Assembly (NCBI RefSeq): GCF_002113375.1
Contig: NZ_NEHO01000013.1
Coordinates: 1-64,000, forward strand
Length of the DNA stretch: 64,000 nt
Direction of reading: 5' to 3'
Source of the DNA: Pseudomonas sp. R37(2017)
GTDB lineage: Bacteria > Pseudomonadota > Gammaproteobacteria > Pseudomonadales > Pseudomonadaceae
Within the stretch, counting starts at the first letter, position 1, and every line of letters begins with the position of its first letter. A model generated the notes under the pieces. That model worked only from the letters and a program-made list of their open reading frames with translations. It made no database searches and was not told the origin of the DNA. The translations under genes were made by a program, and so were the position numbers. Below, in pieces: positions 7,825 to 17,132 of this stretch.

Positions 7825-9048
7825 ATGACAAGTGACGTGACGCTGGCGCAGGAGACGGACCTGTCGCGCGCGGGTGAGGTATCACTGGCCGCACTGGTAC
7901 TCCTGGTGCTCCTGGGCTTGAATCTGCGGCCATTCCTGACTTCGGTAGGTCCGGTGCTCGATCTGGTGCGCGCCGACATCGGCCTGGATTTTCGCAGCGC
8001 CGCGATGCTGACCACCTTGCCCTTCGTGCTGATGGGCCTGATCGCCTTCATTGGCATCGGTATCGCACGTCGCTTCGGCGAGAAGCGGGCGCTGGCCGGC
8101 GCATTGTTGCTCTTGATGCTCGGCTGTGCGTCCCGGGCCGTGGTCCAGAACGGCGCGCAGTTGATCGCCAGCGCCGGTATCGCCGGCATCGGCGTGGCTG
8201 TGATCCAGGCCTTGATACCGGGTGTCGCCAAACGCTGGTTTCCTGATCGGATAGCGATGGCGATGGGGCTGTACTCGGCGGCATTGGTCGGTGGCGGGGC
8301 GCTTGGCTCGCTGGCAAGCACCTGGCTGAATGCGTATGGCGGCTGGAGGTCAGGGCTTTCCATCTGGGCGTTGCCGGCCCTTGCCGTGCTCTTGCTCTGG
8401 CTGGTGTTCGCGCCACGCACAGCGCCCATCGTCGCCAGCGCACCAGCACCGGTCAAAACCTCCAGCTTCTTCAGGAATCGGCGTGCGTGGCAGTTGGCCG
8501 CGTACTTTGGGCTGACCAACAGCGGTTACTCGAGCCTGGTGGCCTGGCTGCCTTCCTTTTACCAGCAGCAGAGCATGAGCCTGCACGCCTCGGGCAACCT
8601 GCTTGCGTGGTTGGCGATGTTTCAGGCGACGGCGGCGTTCGCCATGCCGATGCTCGCCCGCCGCAGCGTTGACCGGCGCGCTGCCTTATGGCTGACGATC
8701 GCCCTGCAGGTAGCGGGTTTCGCCGGCTTCGCCCTGGCCCCCAACGCAGCGCCGTGGTTGTGGGTCGCATTGGCCGGTTTCGGCCTTGGCGGGTTCTTTT
8801 CGCTGAGCCTGATCGTCAGCCTCGACCATTTGTCCAGCGCACAGGCGGCCGGGACTTTGGCGGCCTTCGTTCAGGGGATCGGCTTTTTGCTCGCATCGAG
8901 TGCCCCTTGGCTGATCGGCTGGCTGCGGGACTCAGGCGCAAGCTTCACCACCGGCTGGTGGTTGCATATCGGGGTGCTCGGCGCGATGGCGGTGCTGACG
9001 TACAAATTCTCCCCGGCGAGCTACCGACACAGCATGCAAGCGTTGTGA
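7825..9048 (+). CDS. MFS transporter, CynX/NimT family
   Basis: This protein of about 407 residues has twelve predicted membrane helices. The opening LVLLGLNLRPFLTSVGPVLD matches the cyanate/2-nitroimidazole transporter (CynX/NimT) branch of the major facilitator superfamily. The start ATG at 7825 has AAGGTAA upstream; an earlier ATG at 7798 has no ribosome site. Loop motifs such as GIARRFGEKRA (between helices 2 and 3) are retained. Family members export or import small polar compounds and drugs. The divergent LysR gene suggests substrate-inducible expression. The downstream ABC operon begins 82 bases after the stop with its own ribosome site, so the transporter may or may not belong to it. 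Confidence 0.85.
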   Translation: MTSDVTLAQETDLSRAGEVSLAALVLLVLLGLNLRPFLTSVGPVLDLVRADIGLDFRSAAMLTTLPFVLMGLIAFIGIGIARRFGEKRALAGALLLLMLGCASRAVVQNGAQLIASAGIAGIGVAVIQALIPGVAKRWFPDRIAMAMGLYSAALVGGGALGSLASTWLNAYGGWRSGLSIWALPALAVLLLWLVFAPRTAPIVASAPAPVKTSSFFRNRRAWQLAAYFGLTNSGYSSLVAWLPSFYQQQSMSLHASGNLLAWLAMFQATAAFAMPMLARRSVDRRAALWLTIALQVAGFAGFALAPNAAPWLWVALAGFGLGGFFSLSLIVSLDHLSSAQAAGTLAAFVQGIGFLLASSAPWLIGWLRDSGASFTTGWWLHIGVLGAMAVLTYKFSPASYRHSMQAL

Positions 9049-9130
9049 TCCAGGTTGAACAAATACAAAAAACCCAAACAGAACCGACCACTTCCAACCC
9101 CCCAGTATCACTGTGCCTACGGAGATTGAT

Positions 9131-9901
9131 ATGAAGAAGCTTGCTGTTTCAGTTGTTCTGGCCCTGGCCGCCAGCGGCGTGTACGCGAAAGACCTGCAAG
9201 TCATTCGCTTTGGCGTTGACCCCACTTACGCGCCGTTCGAGTCGAAGGCACCCGATGGCACGCTGGTGGGCTTCGACATCGATCTTGGCAATGCCATCTG
9301 CGAAAAGCTGAAGGTCAAATGCGTATGGGTCGAGAACTCCTTCGACGGCATCATCCCGGCGCTGAAGGCGAAGAAGTTCGACGGCATTCTTTCCTCCATG
9401 AGCGTGACCGAGAAACGCCAGGCGCAAATCGCTTTCTCCGACAAGATCAGTAATGTCCTGCCGCGTCTGCTAGCGAAAAAAGGCTCGGATCTCCTGCCAA
9501 CGCCCGAATCCCTTCAAGGCAAGCGGGTAGGGATCGAGCAGGGCTCGACGTCGGAAACCTATGCCCGGGCTTACTGGGCACCCAAAGGCGTCACCCTCAT
9601 GACCTACCAGAACCAGGACATGGTCTACCAGGACTTGAAGGCCGGTCGCCTGGATGCCGCGCTGCAATCGTCGGTCCAGGCCGACCTGGGTTTTCTGAAA
9701 ACCGAGAACGGACGTGACTTTGCATTCGCAGGCCCCGAGTTGCGCGACCCGAAAACCCTCGGCGTGGGTGCGGGGATCGGTTTGCGCAAGGAAGACAATG
9801 AACTGCGCGAACAGATCAATGGGGCGCTTGCCGAGATCATCGCGGACGGCACTTACCAGACGATCTCCAATAAGTACTTTTCCTTTGATGTGTACAACTG
9901 A
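9131..9901 (+). CDS. ABC transporter periplasmic binding protein, polar amino acid type (SBP_bac_3)
   Basis: This 256-residue protein has a clear signal peptide (MKKLAVSVVLALAASGVYA) and then FGVDPTYAPFES and GFDIDLGNAICEKLKVKC, the signature region of the lysine/arginine/ornithine-type solute-binding family. It would capture the ligand in the periplasm for the permeases encoded next. The start at 9131 is fixed by GGAG eight bases upstream. The gene order (binding protein, two permeases, ATPase) is that of HisJQMP-type systems. The linked amidohydrolases suggest a nitrogen-containing ring or amidine rather than a standard amino acid, but the binding pocket residues do not reveal the ligand by eye. 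Confidence 0.92.
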   Translation: MKKLAVSVVLALAASGVYAKDLQVIRFGVDPTYAPFESKAPDGTLVGFDIDLGNAICEKLKVKCVWVENSFDGIIPALKAKKFDGILSSMSVTEKRQAQIAFSDKISNVLPRLLAKKGSDLLPTPESLQGKRVGIEQGSTSETYARAYWAPKGVTLMTYQNQDMVYQDLKAGRLDAALQSSVQADLGFLKTENGRDFAFAGPELRDPKTLGVGAGIGLRKEDNELREQINGALAEIIADGTYQTISNKYFSFDVYN

Positions 9902-10036
9902 TTGATCTCGATGCGTTGGCGGCGGGCCGGCTCCCCCTGTCAGCGCAGGCAGATTGATGCGGCATTCAAAAACAAGAAAAACATGATTGAACAAGGTAGG
10001 CCTGTTGGCACAACTATCCTGTTCAAGGAGAAAGTA

Positions 10037-10726
10037 ATGTCCTTGGTAGACTATGGGCCGCTGATCGCCAGTGGCACCTGGATGACGCTGAAGCTGGCCA
10101 TGTTATCGCTGCTGACCGCGGTACTGATCGGTCTGGCAGGCGCCAGTTCGAAGTTGTCGGGCAATCGGTGGCTACGCAATATCGCCACCCTCTATACCAC
10201 GCTGATACGCAGTGTTCCGGATCTGGTGACCATGCTGTTGCTGTTCTACAGCATTCAGATAGTCCTCAACCATGTCACTGAAGGGCTTGGCATGGATCAG
10301 ATCGATATCGATCCCTTCCTCGCGGGTGTCGCGACGCTCGGGTTTATCTACGGCGCTTACTTCACCGAGACCTTCCGGGGTGCTTTCCAGGCGGTGCCGC
10401 GCGGACAGACAGAGGCGGCCATGGCCTATGGCCTCGGCCCATGGCAGGCGTTCTCGCGTATTTTATTCCCGCAAATGATGCGTTTTGCCTTGCCTGGCAT
10501 TGCCAACAACTGGCAGGTCATGATCAAGGCGACCGCACTGGTGTCCATCATCGGTCTGTCCGATATCGTCAGGGCCACCCAGGATGCCGGGAAGAGCTCC
10601 ATGCAGCTGTTTTACTTCACCGTGATCGGCGCACTGATTTATCTGTTCATCACCACGGTCTCCAACGGCGTCCTGATCTGGCTCAAGCAGCATTATTCCG
10701 TCGGCATCCGGGAGGCTGAGCTGTGA
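10037..10726 (+). CDS. ABC transporter permease (HisQ-like)
   Basis: This 229-residue inner-membrane protein has about five membrane helices. The EAA loop is recognisable as PRGQTEAAMAYGLGPWQAFSRI, which contacts the ATPase. The chosen start has AAGGAG seven bases upstream; an upstream in-frame extension to 9902 is not family-like. Its 3' end overlaps the next permease gene by four bases (GTGA). The 135 bases between the binding-protein stop and this start hold no convincing gene. Confidence 0.92.
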   Translation: MSLVDYGPLIASGTWMTLKLAMLSLLTAVLIGLAGASSKLSGNRWLRNIATLYTTLIRSVPDLVTMLLLFYSIQIVLNHVTEGLGMDQIDIDPFLAGVATLGFIYGAYFTETFRGAFQAVPRGQTEAAMAYGLGPWQAFSRILFPQMMRFALPGIANNWQVMIKATALVSIIGLSDIVRATQDAGKSSMQLFYFTVIGALIYLFITTVSNGVLIWLKQHYSVGIREAEL

Positions 10727-11436
10727 TCGAAATTATCCAGGAATACTGGCAAGCGTACTTGTGGTCGGACGGCGCCAACTTCTCCGGCCTGGCCATCACC
10801 TTGTGGCTGCTGGTGCTGTCGGTCGCGATCGGCTTCGTACTGTCGGTGCCGCTGGCCGTGGCTCGCGTGTCGAGAAACCGGTTCATCCGGATTCCGGTCT
10901 GGTTCTACACCTATGTGTTTCGTGGCACGCCGCTCTATATACAGCTGTTGATCATCTACACCGGTGTCTACAGCCTGAGTGTGGTGCGCGAGCACGAGTT
11001 CCTCGACATGTTCTTTCGCGAAGGCTTCAACTGCACGGTGCTGGCGTTCGCGCTCAATACCTGCGCCTACACCACGGAAGTCTTCGCCGGTGCGATCAGG
11101 TCGGTGCCCTATGGCGAGGTAGAGGCGGCGCGGGCCTACGGCCTGTCGAAGTTCAACCTGTACCGGCGCATCATCCTGCCCTCGGCGCTGCGTCGCGCAC
11201 TGCCGTACTACAGCAACGAGGTGATCATGATGCTGCATTCAACCTCGGTGGCATTTACCGCCACGGTTCCCGACCTGCTGAAGGTCGCCCGCGACGTCAA
11301 CTCGGCGACCTATGCATCGTTCGAGGCCTTCTTCATCGCAGCACTGTTGTACGCGGCGGTTGCATTGTCGCTTGTCTGGCTATTTCGTCGCGGTGAAACC
11401 CGCTGGCTGGCCTTCCTGAAACCACAGGCCGCCTGA
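10723..11436 (+). CDS. ABC transporter permease (HisM-like)
   Basis: This 237-residue inner-membrane permease begins with GTG in the overlap GTGA, with GGAGG eight bases upstream. The family hallmark FRGTPLYIQLLI is followed by the EAA loop VPYGEVEAARAYGLSKFNLYRRI. It would form a heterodimeric channel with the preceding permease, as in the histidine/octopine/arginine importers. Overlapping stop and start codons imply translational coupling and 1:1 production. Confidence 0.92.
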   Translation: MIEIIQEYWQAYLWSDGANFSGLAITLWLLVLSVAIGFVLSVPLAVARVSRNRFIRIPVWFYTYVFRGTPLYIQLLIIYTGVYSLSVVREHEFLDMFFREGFNCTVLAFALNTCAYTTEVFAGAIRSVPYGEVEAARAYGLSKFNLYRRIILPSALRRALPYYSNEVIMMLHSTSVAFTATVPDLLKVARDVNSATYASFEAFFIAALLYAAVALSLVWLFRRGETRWLAFLKPQAA

Positions 11437-11461
11437 AGGCCGCAAACCCAGGGTCAACACC

Positions 11462-12229
11462 ATGTACAAACTGACCGTAGACGATCTGTACAAGAACTAT
11501 GGCAACCACGAAGTGCTCAAGGGCGTGTCGATCAAGGCCAAGGCCGGCGATGTGATCAGCATCATCGGTTCCTCGGGTTCGGGCAAGAGTACGTTCTTGC
11601 GATGCATCAACTTCCTCGAACAACCGTGCGCCGGGCGCATTACGGTGAACGCCGAGGAAATCCGCACCGAGAAGGACAAGAACGGCGGGCTGCGAGTGGC
11701 CAACCAGAAGCAGCTGCAAAGCATGCGCACCAAGCTGTCCATGGTGTTCCAGCACTTCAACCTGTGGGCGCACATGTCGGTGCTGGAAAACGTTATCGAG
11801 GCGCCGATGCATGCACTTGGCCTCGGTCGCGACGAGGCGGTGGCCCGCGCACGCAAGTACCTGGCCAAAGTCGGCCTGCCGGCCAGCATGGAGAACAAGT
11901 ACCCATCACACCTGTCCGGCGGCCAGCAGCAGCGTGTGGCGATCGCCCGGGCCCTGGCGATGGAGCCGGAAGTGATGCTGTTCGACGAGCCGACCTCGGC
12001 ACTCGACCCCGAACTGGTCGGCGAAGTGCTGAAGGTGATGCAGTCCCTGGCCGAAGAGGGGCGGACCATGGTGGTGGTGACCCACGAAATGGCCTTTGCC
12101 CGCGAAGTGTCCAACCACGTGATTTTCCTGCACCAGGGCAAAATCGAGGAAGAAGGCAACCCGGAGCAGCTGTTCAAACACACCAAAAGTGAGCGCCTCA
12201 AGCAGTTCCTTGCCGGCAACTTGAAGTAG
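11462..12229 (+). CDS. ABC transporter ATP-binding protein (HisP/GlnQ-like)
   Basis: This 255-residue ATPase has Walker A GSSGSGKS (36-43), the signature LSGGQQQR (about 153-160), Walker B VMLFDEPTSALD and the H loop VTHEM. All catalytic elements are intact. The insert between Walker A and the Q loop, which includes VFQHFNLWAHMSVLENV, is typical of polar amino acid importers. It lies 25 bases after the second permease gene and completes the importer. The next gene, an amidohydrolase, starts 77 bases downstream. Confidence 0.95.
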   Translation: MYKLTVDDLYKNYGNHEVLKGVSIKAKAGDVISIIGSSGSGKSTFLRCINFLEQPCAGRITVNAEEIRTEKDKNGGLRVANQKQLQSMRTKLSMVFQHFNLWAHMSVLENVIEAPMHALGLGRDEAVARARKYLAKVGLPASMENKYPSHLSGGQQQRVAIARALAMEPEVMLFDEPTSALDPELVGEVLKVMQSLAEEGRTMVVVTHEMAFAREVSNHVIFLHQGKIEEEGNPEQLFKHTKSERLKQFLAGNLK

Positions 12230-12306
12230 CCCTTGGGTGACGCCTAAAAGAGCGCCCCGTTGGCTAATCGGCGGCGGGGGCTCGCTCAAACAGTGATGAG
12301 GTACAA

Positions 12307-13506
12307 ATGATCAATTCGTTCTGGTTGCGTAATGTCCGCCCCTATGGCGGCGAAATCGAAGACATACAGATTACCGAGGGTCGTATCGGCCATCGTCAGC
12401 CGGCCAGTGGCAACCCGGTCGCTGACGCGGACCTTGACGGGCAAGGCCAGATTCTCGTGCCGTCACTGGTAGAGAGCCACATCCACCTGGACAAGACCCT
12501 GTGGGGACAACCCTGGCGGCCGCACAGTGCCGGCCCGAACCTCAAGGCGCGCATCGCGAACGAACGGCAAATCCTGCGTGAACTGACATCGCCCATCGCC
12601 GAGCGGGCGGGTGCCTTGCTCGAGCAATGCATCGCTCGCGGCTCGCTGACCTTCCGTTGTCATGTAGACGCCGATCCCGAGCTGGGGATCGAGCATGTGC
12701 AGGCCATGCTGGAGCTGCGCGAACGCTATGCCGACCTGGTCGATATGGAGTTCGTCACCTTCCCGCAGGTTGGCCTGGTCAACCGCCCAGGGGTAGAGGC
12801 ATTGATGCGCGAAGCCCTGGGGCTGGGAATCGAGGTGGTAGGGGGCCTGGACCCCTGCGGCATAGACAATGATCCGATTGCGCACCTCTCGATCCTGTTC
12901 GAGCTCGCGGACAAGTTCGATCGCGGTATCGATATCCACTTGCATGACGGTGGCGAGCTGGGGCTCTGGCAGATCGCCCGCATCGTTGATTTCACCGAAC
13001 GCTATCAGCGTCAGGGGCGAGTCATGATCAGCCATGCCTTTTGCCTGGGCATGAAAGACTGGGCGCAAGTGCTGCCGTTGGCCGAACGCCTGGCGGCCAA
13101 TCGAGTTTCCCTGATGACCACGGCGCCATCCGACATTGCCATTCCACCCTTTACCGAGCTGCTCTCGGCGGGGGTAAACGTCTGCCTCGGTTCAGATGGC
13201 ATCCGGGATGCCTGGACCCCCATGGGCAATGGCGACATGCTCGAACGCGCAATGCTGCTCGCCTTGCGCTGCGGCATGCGCACGGACCCTGAAATCTGCA
13301 CAGCGTTCGAAGCCGCCGCCAGCAATGGGGCCAGGGCACTCGGGCGCAGTGATCACGGATTGGCAACGGGGCAAACCGCCAACCTGTTGCTGCTGCCGGC
13401 ACAGACACTCAGTGAAGCCGTGGTGGCTCGTCCGCTGGCGCGGACCGTGATCAGCCGCGGAGTCGTCGTGGCGAAAAATGGCAGCGTGCTCCACAGCCGC
13501 CTGTGA
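12307..13506 (+). CDS. Cytosine-deaminase-like metal-dependent amidohydrolase
   Basis: This 399-residue TIM-barrel amidohydrolase has metal ligands HIHLDK (about 58-63), the barrel histidines in DIHLHDGGE and ISHAFCLG, and the conserved aspartate in GSDGIRD. The VESHIHLDKT...W pattern is that of the CodA/AtzC branch, which deaminates cytosine, isocytosine, s-triazine or creatinine-like rings. It follows the importer genes, so it may act on the imported compound in the cytoplasm. GAGG lies about five bases before the start. The exact substrate cannot be read from the sequence. Confidence 0.85.
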   Translation: MINSFWLRNVRPYGGEIEDIQITEGRIGHRQPASGNPVADADLDGQGQILVPSLVESHIHLDKTLWGQPWRPHSAGPNLKARIANERQILRELTSPIAERAGALLEQCIARGSLTFRCHVDADPELGIEHVQAMLELRERYADLVDMEFVTFPQVGLVNRPGVEALMREALGLGIEVVGGLDPCGIDNDPIAHLSILFELADKFDRGIDIHLHDGGELGLWQIARIVDFTERYQRQGRVMISHAFCLGMKDWAQVLPLAERLAANRVSLMTTAPSDIAIPPFTELLSAGVNVCLGSDGIRDAWTPMGNGDMLERAMLLALRCGMRTDPEICTAFEAAASNGARALGRSDHGLATGQTANLLLLPAQTLSEAVVARPLARTVISRGVVVAKNGSVLHSRL

Positions 13507-13554
13507 CCCGCGAACGTTTTCCAATTTCCCCCCAGCTTGAATCGGATGCCCTGT

Positions 13555-15039
13555 ATGACACATCACTACGACTCGAACGCCCCCTCAACAGTAGACCTGC
13601 TGATCGAGCACGGCGTGGTCATCACCGTGGACGATCAACGGCGCGTCATCGACGACGGCGCTGTGGCCGTGCTCGGCAACCGCATCGTCGCGGTGGGGCG
13701 CACGGATGAACTACGGGCTCGCTTCACGGCGGAAAAAGTCATCGACGCGCGCAACAAAGCGGTGCTCCCGGGCTTGATCGACAGCCACGCCCATGCCGGC
13801 CACGCCATGCTGAAAACCATTGGCGGCGCGGACGGCGATGCCTGGATGGAGGCTTGCCAGACCATTTACACCTCGGCCTCCGGCGTCGGGTTCTGGGAGG
13901 CCGATGCCCGGTTGTCGGCGCTGGAACGGCTCAAATGCGGGACCACCACCGGCGTGTCGCTATTGGGTGGGGGCGATTCGATCATGCGGGTCGACGACCC
14001 GGTCTACGCGCAACGTCACGCCCGGGCGATTGCCGACATCGGCACCCGCTCGGTGGTGGCCGTCGGGCCGTCGCGGCCGCCAGCGCCGCACAGCTACGTG
14101 GATTGGTCGAGCGAACCGCCCACTCGCCGCGAGGTCAGTTTCGAGACCATGTTCGAGGTCTGCGAAGAAATCGCCAGGAGCTGCGACGGCATGGGTGACG
14201 GTCGGGTGCGCATAGCCCTGACGTTGCCGGTGTACGCGCCACAATACTCACCCGAGCACCGTGAACTGGCACCGCTGTTCCGCCAGCAGGCACAGGACTA
14301 TCTGGCCCTGGCCCAGCGCCATGGCCTCACGTTCACCCAGGACGGACACCGCGCCGGTACGCTGGCGCTGGCCCACCGCGAACTGGGGCTGCTCGGCCCG
14401 ACATCCTTCATGTCGCACTGCATTGACCTGACCGAGGAAGACATCGCCCTGTGCCGCGAGACACAGACCAAAATCGTGCATAACCCGAGCGCCATCATGT
14501 CGATCCTGGGGCGCTGCCCGGTGCCGGAGCTGATCGAGGCCGATGTAACCGTCGCCATCGGCTCCGACGGCGCCGCTCCGGACCGTGGTTACGACATGTT
14601 CCGCCACATGTTCCAGTGCATGCATTACCACCGCCGGCATTTCCGCGACCCGGACATCCTGCCCCAGGGCAAAGTGCTGGAAATGGTCACTATCGACGCC
14701 GCCAGGGCACTGTCGATGGAACATGAGATCGGCTCGCTGGAAGTCGGCAAGAAGGCCGACATCATTCTGATCGACCTGTACAAGCCGCACCTGATGCCGA
14801 TGAACATGCCGGTCCACCGTGTCACCTGCTTCGCCAACGGCGCAGACGTGTGCACCACCATCGTCGATGGCAAGGTCCTGATGGAAAACCATGTCGTACG
14901 CGCCGTCGACGAGGCCGCTGTGCTGGCCGTGGTGCAAGAGGAGTCGGAACGCATGCTGGACCGCAGTGGCTTGCGCCATCTGACTGAAGAATCGAAAAAC
15001 CTCTGGCGTGCGGCACGCTACCGCCAGCCGTTGAACTAG
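13555..15039 (+). CDS. TrzA/AtzB/SsnA-family amidohydrolase (deaminase or dechlorinase type)
   Basis: This protein of about 494 residues has the ligand motif DSHAHAGH, then TQDGHRAGT and MSHCIDLTEEDI, and the late aspartate in IGSDGAAPDRG. The set matches subtype III amidohydrolases such as 8-oxoguanine deaminase, TrzA/AtzB and S-adenosylhomocysteine deaminases. The C-terminal beta-sandwich part (SLEVGKKADIILIDL) is typical. The start is uncertain. ATG 13555 is preferred; ATG 13546 and TTG 13537 are in frame. It lies 48 bases after the CodA-like gene, and the two probably catalyse successive hydrolytic deaminations. A REPIN follows the stop, marking the operon end. Confidence 0.82.
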   Translation: MTHHYDSNAPSTVDLLIEHGVVITVDDQRRVIDDGAVAVLGNRIVAVGRTDELRARFTAEKVIDARNKAVLPGLIDSHAHAGHAMLKTIGGADGDAWMEACQTIYTSASGVGFWEADARLSALERLKCGTTTGVSLLGGGDSIMRVDDPVYAQRHARAIADIGTRSVVAVGPSRPPAPHSYVDWSSEPPTRREVSFETMFEVCEEIARSCDGMGDGRVRIALTLPVYAPQYSPEHRELAPLFRQQAQDYLALAQRHGLTFTQDGHRAGTLALAHRELGLLGPTSFMSHCIDLTEEDIALCRETQTKIVHNPSAIMSILGRCPVPELIEADVTVAIGSDGAAPDRGYDMFRHMFQCMHYHRRHFRDPDILPQGKVLEMVTIDAARALSMEHEIGSLEVGKKADIILIDLYKPHLMPMNMPVHRVTCFANGADVCTTIVDGKVLMENHVVRAVDEAAVLAVVQEESERMLDRSGLRHLTEESKNLWRAARYRQPLN

Positions 15040-15057
15040 CCGAGCGACGCCACACTG

Positions 15058-15145
15058 TTGTAGGAGCGAGCACGCTCGCGATGGACCTGAGAGCGCCGTG
15101 GGCTGTCAGGTTAACGACCATCGCGAGCTTGCTCGCTCCTACAGG
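15058..15145. repeat. REPIN (two inverted REPs)
   Basis: A REP at 15058-15084 is mirrored at 15118-15145, with a short spacer. It separates the amidohydrolase operon from the GMC oxidoreductase gene and could form a large hairpin in the 3' end of the upstream transcript. Confidence 0.85.
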
Positions 15146-15264
15146 TTCACTGTCATTGCCCAAAGTCCTCTATTTACACCCTCCAAATGGTTCGAAGGAA
15201 CGATGGCGGGAAACACCCGACCACTAATACTCGCGGCTCCTCAATAACAAGAAAGGAACCGCCG

Positions 15265-16947
15265 ATGGAAAACACCTACGACTACATCGTGATTGGCGGC
15301 GGCTCGGCCGGCTGTGCCGTGGCCGGCCGGCTGGCCGACAGTGGCAGCGAGCGCATCGCGTTGCTTGAAACCGGTGGTCACGACCACAGCCCGGCGGTGA
15401 CCGTGCCTGTCGGGCTGATCACTTCCATACCCCGCGCCGGTACGCGCAACTATGCCTATGAAGGCGTGCCGCAAGCCTCCCTGGCCGACCGCGCGTCCTA
15501 CCTGCCGCGCGGTCGTGGGCTGGGAGGCAGTTCCTCGATCAACGGCATGCTCTACTTGCGCGGCACGCCGTCGGACTACGACCGTTGGGCGAGCCTGGGC
15601 TGTGACGGCTGGGGTTGGAAGGATGTGCTGCCGTATTTCAAGCGCTCGGAGTGCAATGAGCGGGTCGCCGGTCGCGACGATGAGCTGCATGGCGGCAGCG
15701 GTCCCCTGCATGTGGTCGATCCTCGCTCGCCGTGCAGTGTCATGCGTAATTTCATCGAAGCGGCCGAAGCGGCGGGGCACCCGTACAACCACGACTTCAA
15801 TGGCCCCAGACAGGAAGGCGTCGGTTATTTCCAGGTGACCCAGAAAGACGGCGAGCGCTGGAACTCCGCGCGGGCCTACCTGCACAAGGGCAACGCCGCC
15901 GATGCCGCCAACAACGGCGGTCGCGACCACCTGACGGTGCTGACCGACACCCAGGTGCTGCGCATCCTGTTCAACGGCAAGCGTGCCGTGGGCGTGCGAG
16001 TGCTGCGCAACGGTCAGGAGCATGTGCTGCACGCACGCCGGGAAATCATTCTCAGCGCCGGCACCTTCGGTTCGGCGCAACTGTTGCTGGCTTCGGGCGT
16101 GGGACCTGCCGCGCACCTGAAAGAGCACAACATCAGCGTCGTGCATGACGCGCCGCAAGTCGGCAAGAACCTGCAGGAACATGCCGACCTGATCATGCAC
16201 AAGCGCCTGTTCAACACCGACCTGTTCGGCGTCTCGATCCGCGGCGCGCTGCGCTACGCCTACGAATGGTTCAAGTACAGGAAGCAGCGCACCGGCCTCT
16301 TCACCCGCACATTCACTGAGGCGGGCGCGTTCCTCAAGACCGACCCGAACCTGGCCGAGCCGGACGTGCAGTTGCACTTCGTGATGTCGGCGGGGGACAA
16401 CCACGGCCGCACGTTCCACTACGGCCATGGTTATTCCTGCCATGTCTGTGTGCTACGCCCCCACAGTCGTGGCGAGGTCCGCCTGCGTTCGGCGGACATG
16501 CGCGACGCGCCGGTGATCGAGACCAACCTGCTGGCCGATGAGCGCGACATGGAGGTGATGCTCAAGGGCGTGCACCTTGTGAACGGCATCCTCAAGCAAC
16601 GGCAATTGGCCAAACTGGGTGGCAAACCGTTGCACTACGGCCACCTCAAGCTCGATGGCAGCGACGACAACGACGTACGCGCGATGATTCGTCGCCGGGC
16701 CGACAACGTCTATCACCCGGTCGGCACCTGCCGCATGGGCAGCGATGAGGACTCGGTGGTCGACCCGCAACTGCGCGTGCGCGGGGTTGAAGGCCTGCGG
16801 GTGGCCGACGCCTCGATCATGCCGACGCTGGTAGGCGGTAACACCAACGCCCCGGCAATCATGATCGGTGAGAAAGCGGCCGACCTGATCCGGGCTTCGG
16901 CCAATGGCCAGGTGCACAAGGCATCCGAAGCGACCCTCGCGGGCTAA
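15265..16947 (+). CDS. GMC-family FAD-dependent alcohol oxidoreductase
   Basis: This 560-residue flavoprotein has the dinucleotide fold IGGGSAGCAVAGRL (about 9-22), GMC signature 1 (RGRGLGGSSSINGMLYLRG), signature 2 (GTFGSAQLLLASGVGP) and the C-terminal His/Asn active site (YHPVGTCRMGSD, GGNTNAP). It resembles choline dehydrogenase and polyethylene glycol/long-chain alcohol dehydrogenases, which oxidise primary alcohols to aldehydes. The start at 15265 has AAAGGAA upstream. In this cluster it probably oxidises the alcohol that the CalB-type aldehyde dehydrogenase (23744) and CoA ligase (17133) then process; this is inference. TGGTTCGAA at 15188-15196 upstream matches the core of the regulatory element seen at 28361 and 30405. 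Confidence 0.88.
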   Translation: MENTYDYIVIGGGSAGCAVAGRLADSGSERIALLETGGHDHSPAVTVPVGLITSIPRAGTRNYAYEGVPQASLADRASYLPRGRGLGGSSSINGMLYLRGTPSDYDRWASLGCDGWGWKDVLPYFKRSECNERVAGRDDELHGGSGPLHVVDPRSPCSVMRNFIEAAEAAGHPYNHDFNGPRQEGVGYFQVTQKDGERWNSARAYLHKGNAADAANNGGRDHLTVLTDTQVLRILFNGKRAVGVRVLRNGQEHVLHARREIILSAGTFGSAQLLLASGVGPAAHLKEHNISVVHDAPQVGKNLQEHADLIMHKRLFNTDLFGVSIRGALRYAYEWFKYRKQRTGLFTRTFTEAGAFLKTDPNLAEPDVQLHFVMSAGDNHGRTFHYGHGYSCHVCVLRPHSRGEVRLRSADMRDAPVIETNLLADERDMEVMLKGVHLVNGILKQRQLAKLGGKPLHYGHLKLDGSDDNDVRAMIRRRADNVYHPVGTCRMGSDEDSVVDPQLRVRGVEGLRVADASIMPTLVGGNTNAPAIMIGEKAADLIRASANGQVHKASEATLAG

Positions 16948-16986
16948 TGCAAAGCCGCTGTCGCAGCGCGCGGCAGCGGCTTTGCA
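16948..16986 (+). terminator. Strong stem-loop after the GMC oxidoreductase gene
   Basis: TGCAAAGCCGCTG (16948-16960) pairs perfectly with CAGCGGCTTTGCA (16974-16986) over 13 bp, immediately after the stop codon. No long T-run follows, so it may terminate weakly or protect the 3' end. It suggests that the ligase gene at 17133 has its own promoter. Confidence 0.6.
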
Positions 16987-17002
16987 ATCGATCTCTGGTC
17001 CT

Positions 17003-17049
17003 TTCGAACTAGCCATCGAATACGCCGCAAATTACCTCCTTCGAACCAA
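17003..17049. promoter_or_regulatory. Paired TTCGAA sites upstream of the acyl-CoA ligase operon
   Basis: Two TTCGAA cores (17003-17008 and 17040-17045) lie 84-130 bases before the ligase start. The second, read on the minus strand as TTGGTTCGAA, matches ten bases of the 24-bp element found at 28361 and 30405. This is a candidate half-site for the same regulator. The hexamer alone is not rare, so confidence is modest. Confidence 0.35.
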
Positions 17050-17132
17050 GAACCGCCCCCCGCATCTCCCTAAGATCGTAGTGAGTCGAGCGACTGCGAA
17101 CCTGATAACAATAAGTACTTCCAGAGGCATGT

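Noticed and set aside
12250..12285. Stem-loop after the ABC ATPase gene
   Set aside because: The pairing is imperfect, with no T-run; too weak to call a terminator.
15188..15196. TGGTTCGAA upstream of the GMC gene as a full copy of the 24-bp operator
   Set aside because: Only the core matches; it is kept as a weak hint, not as a separate feature.
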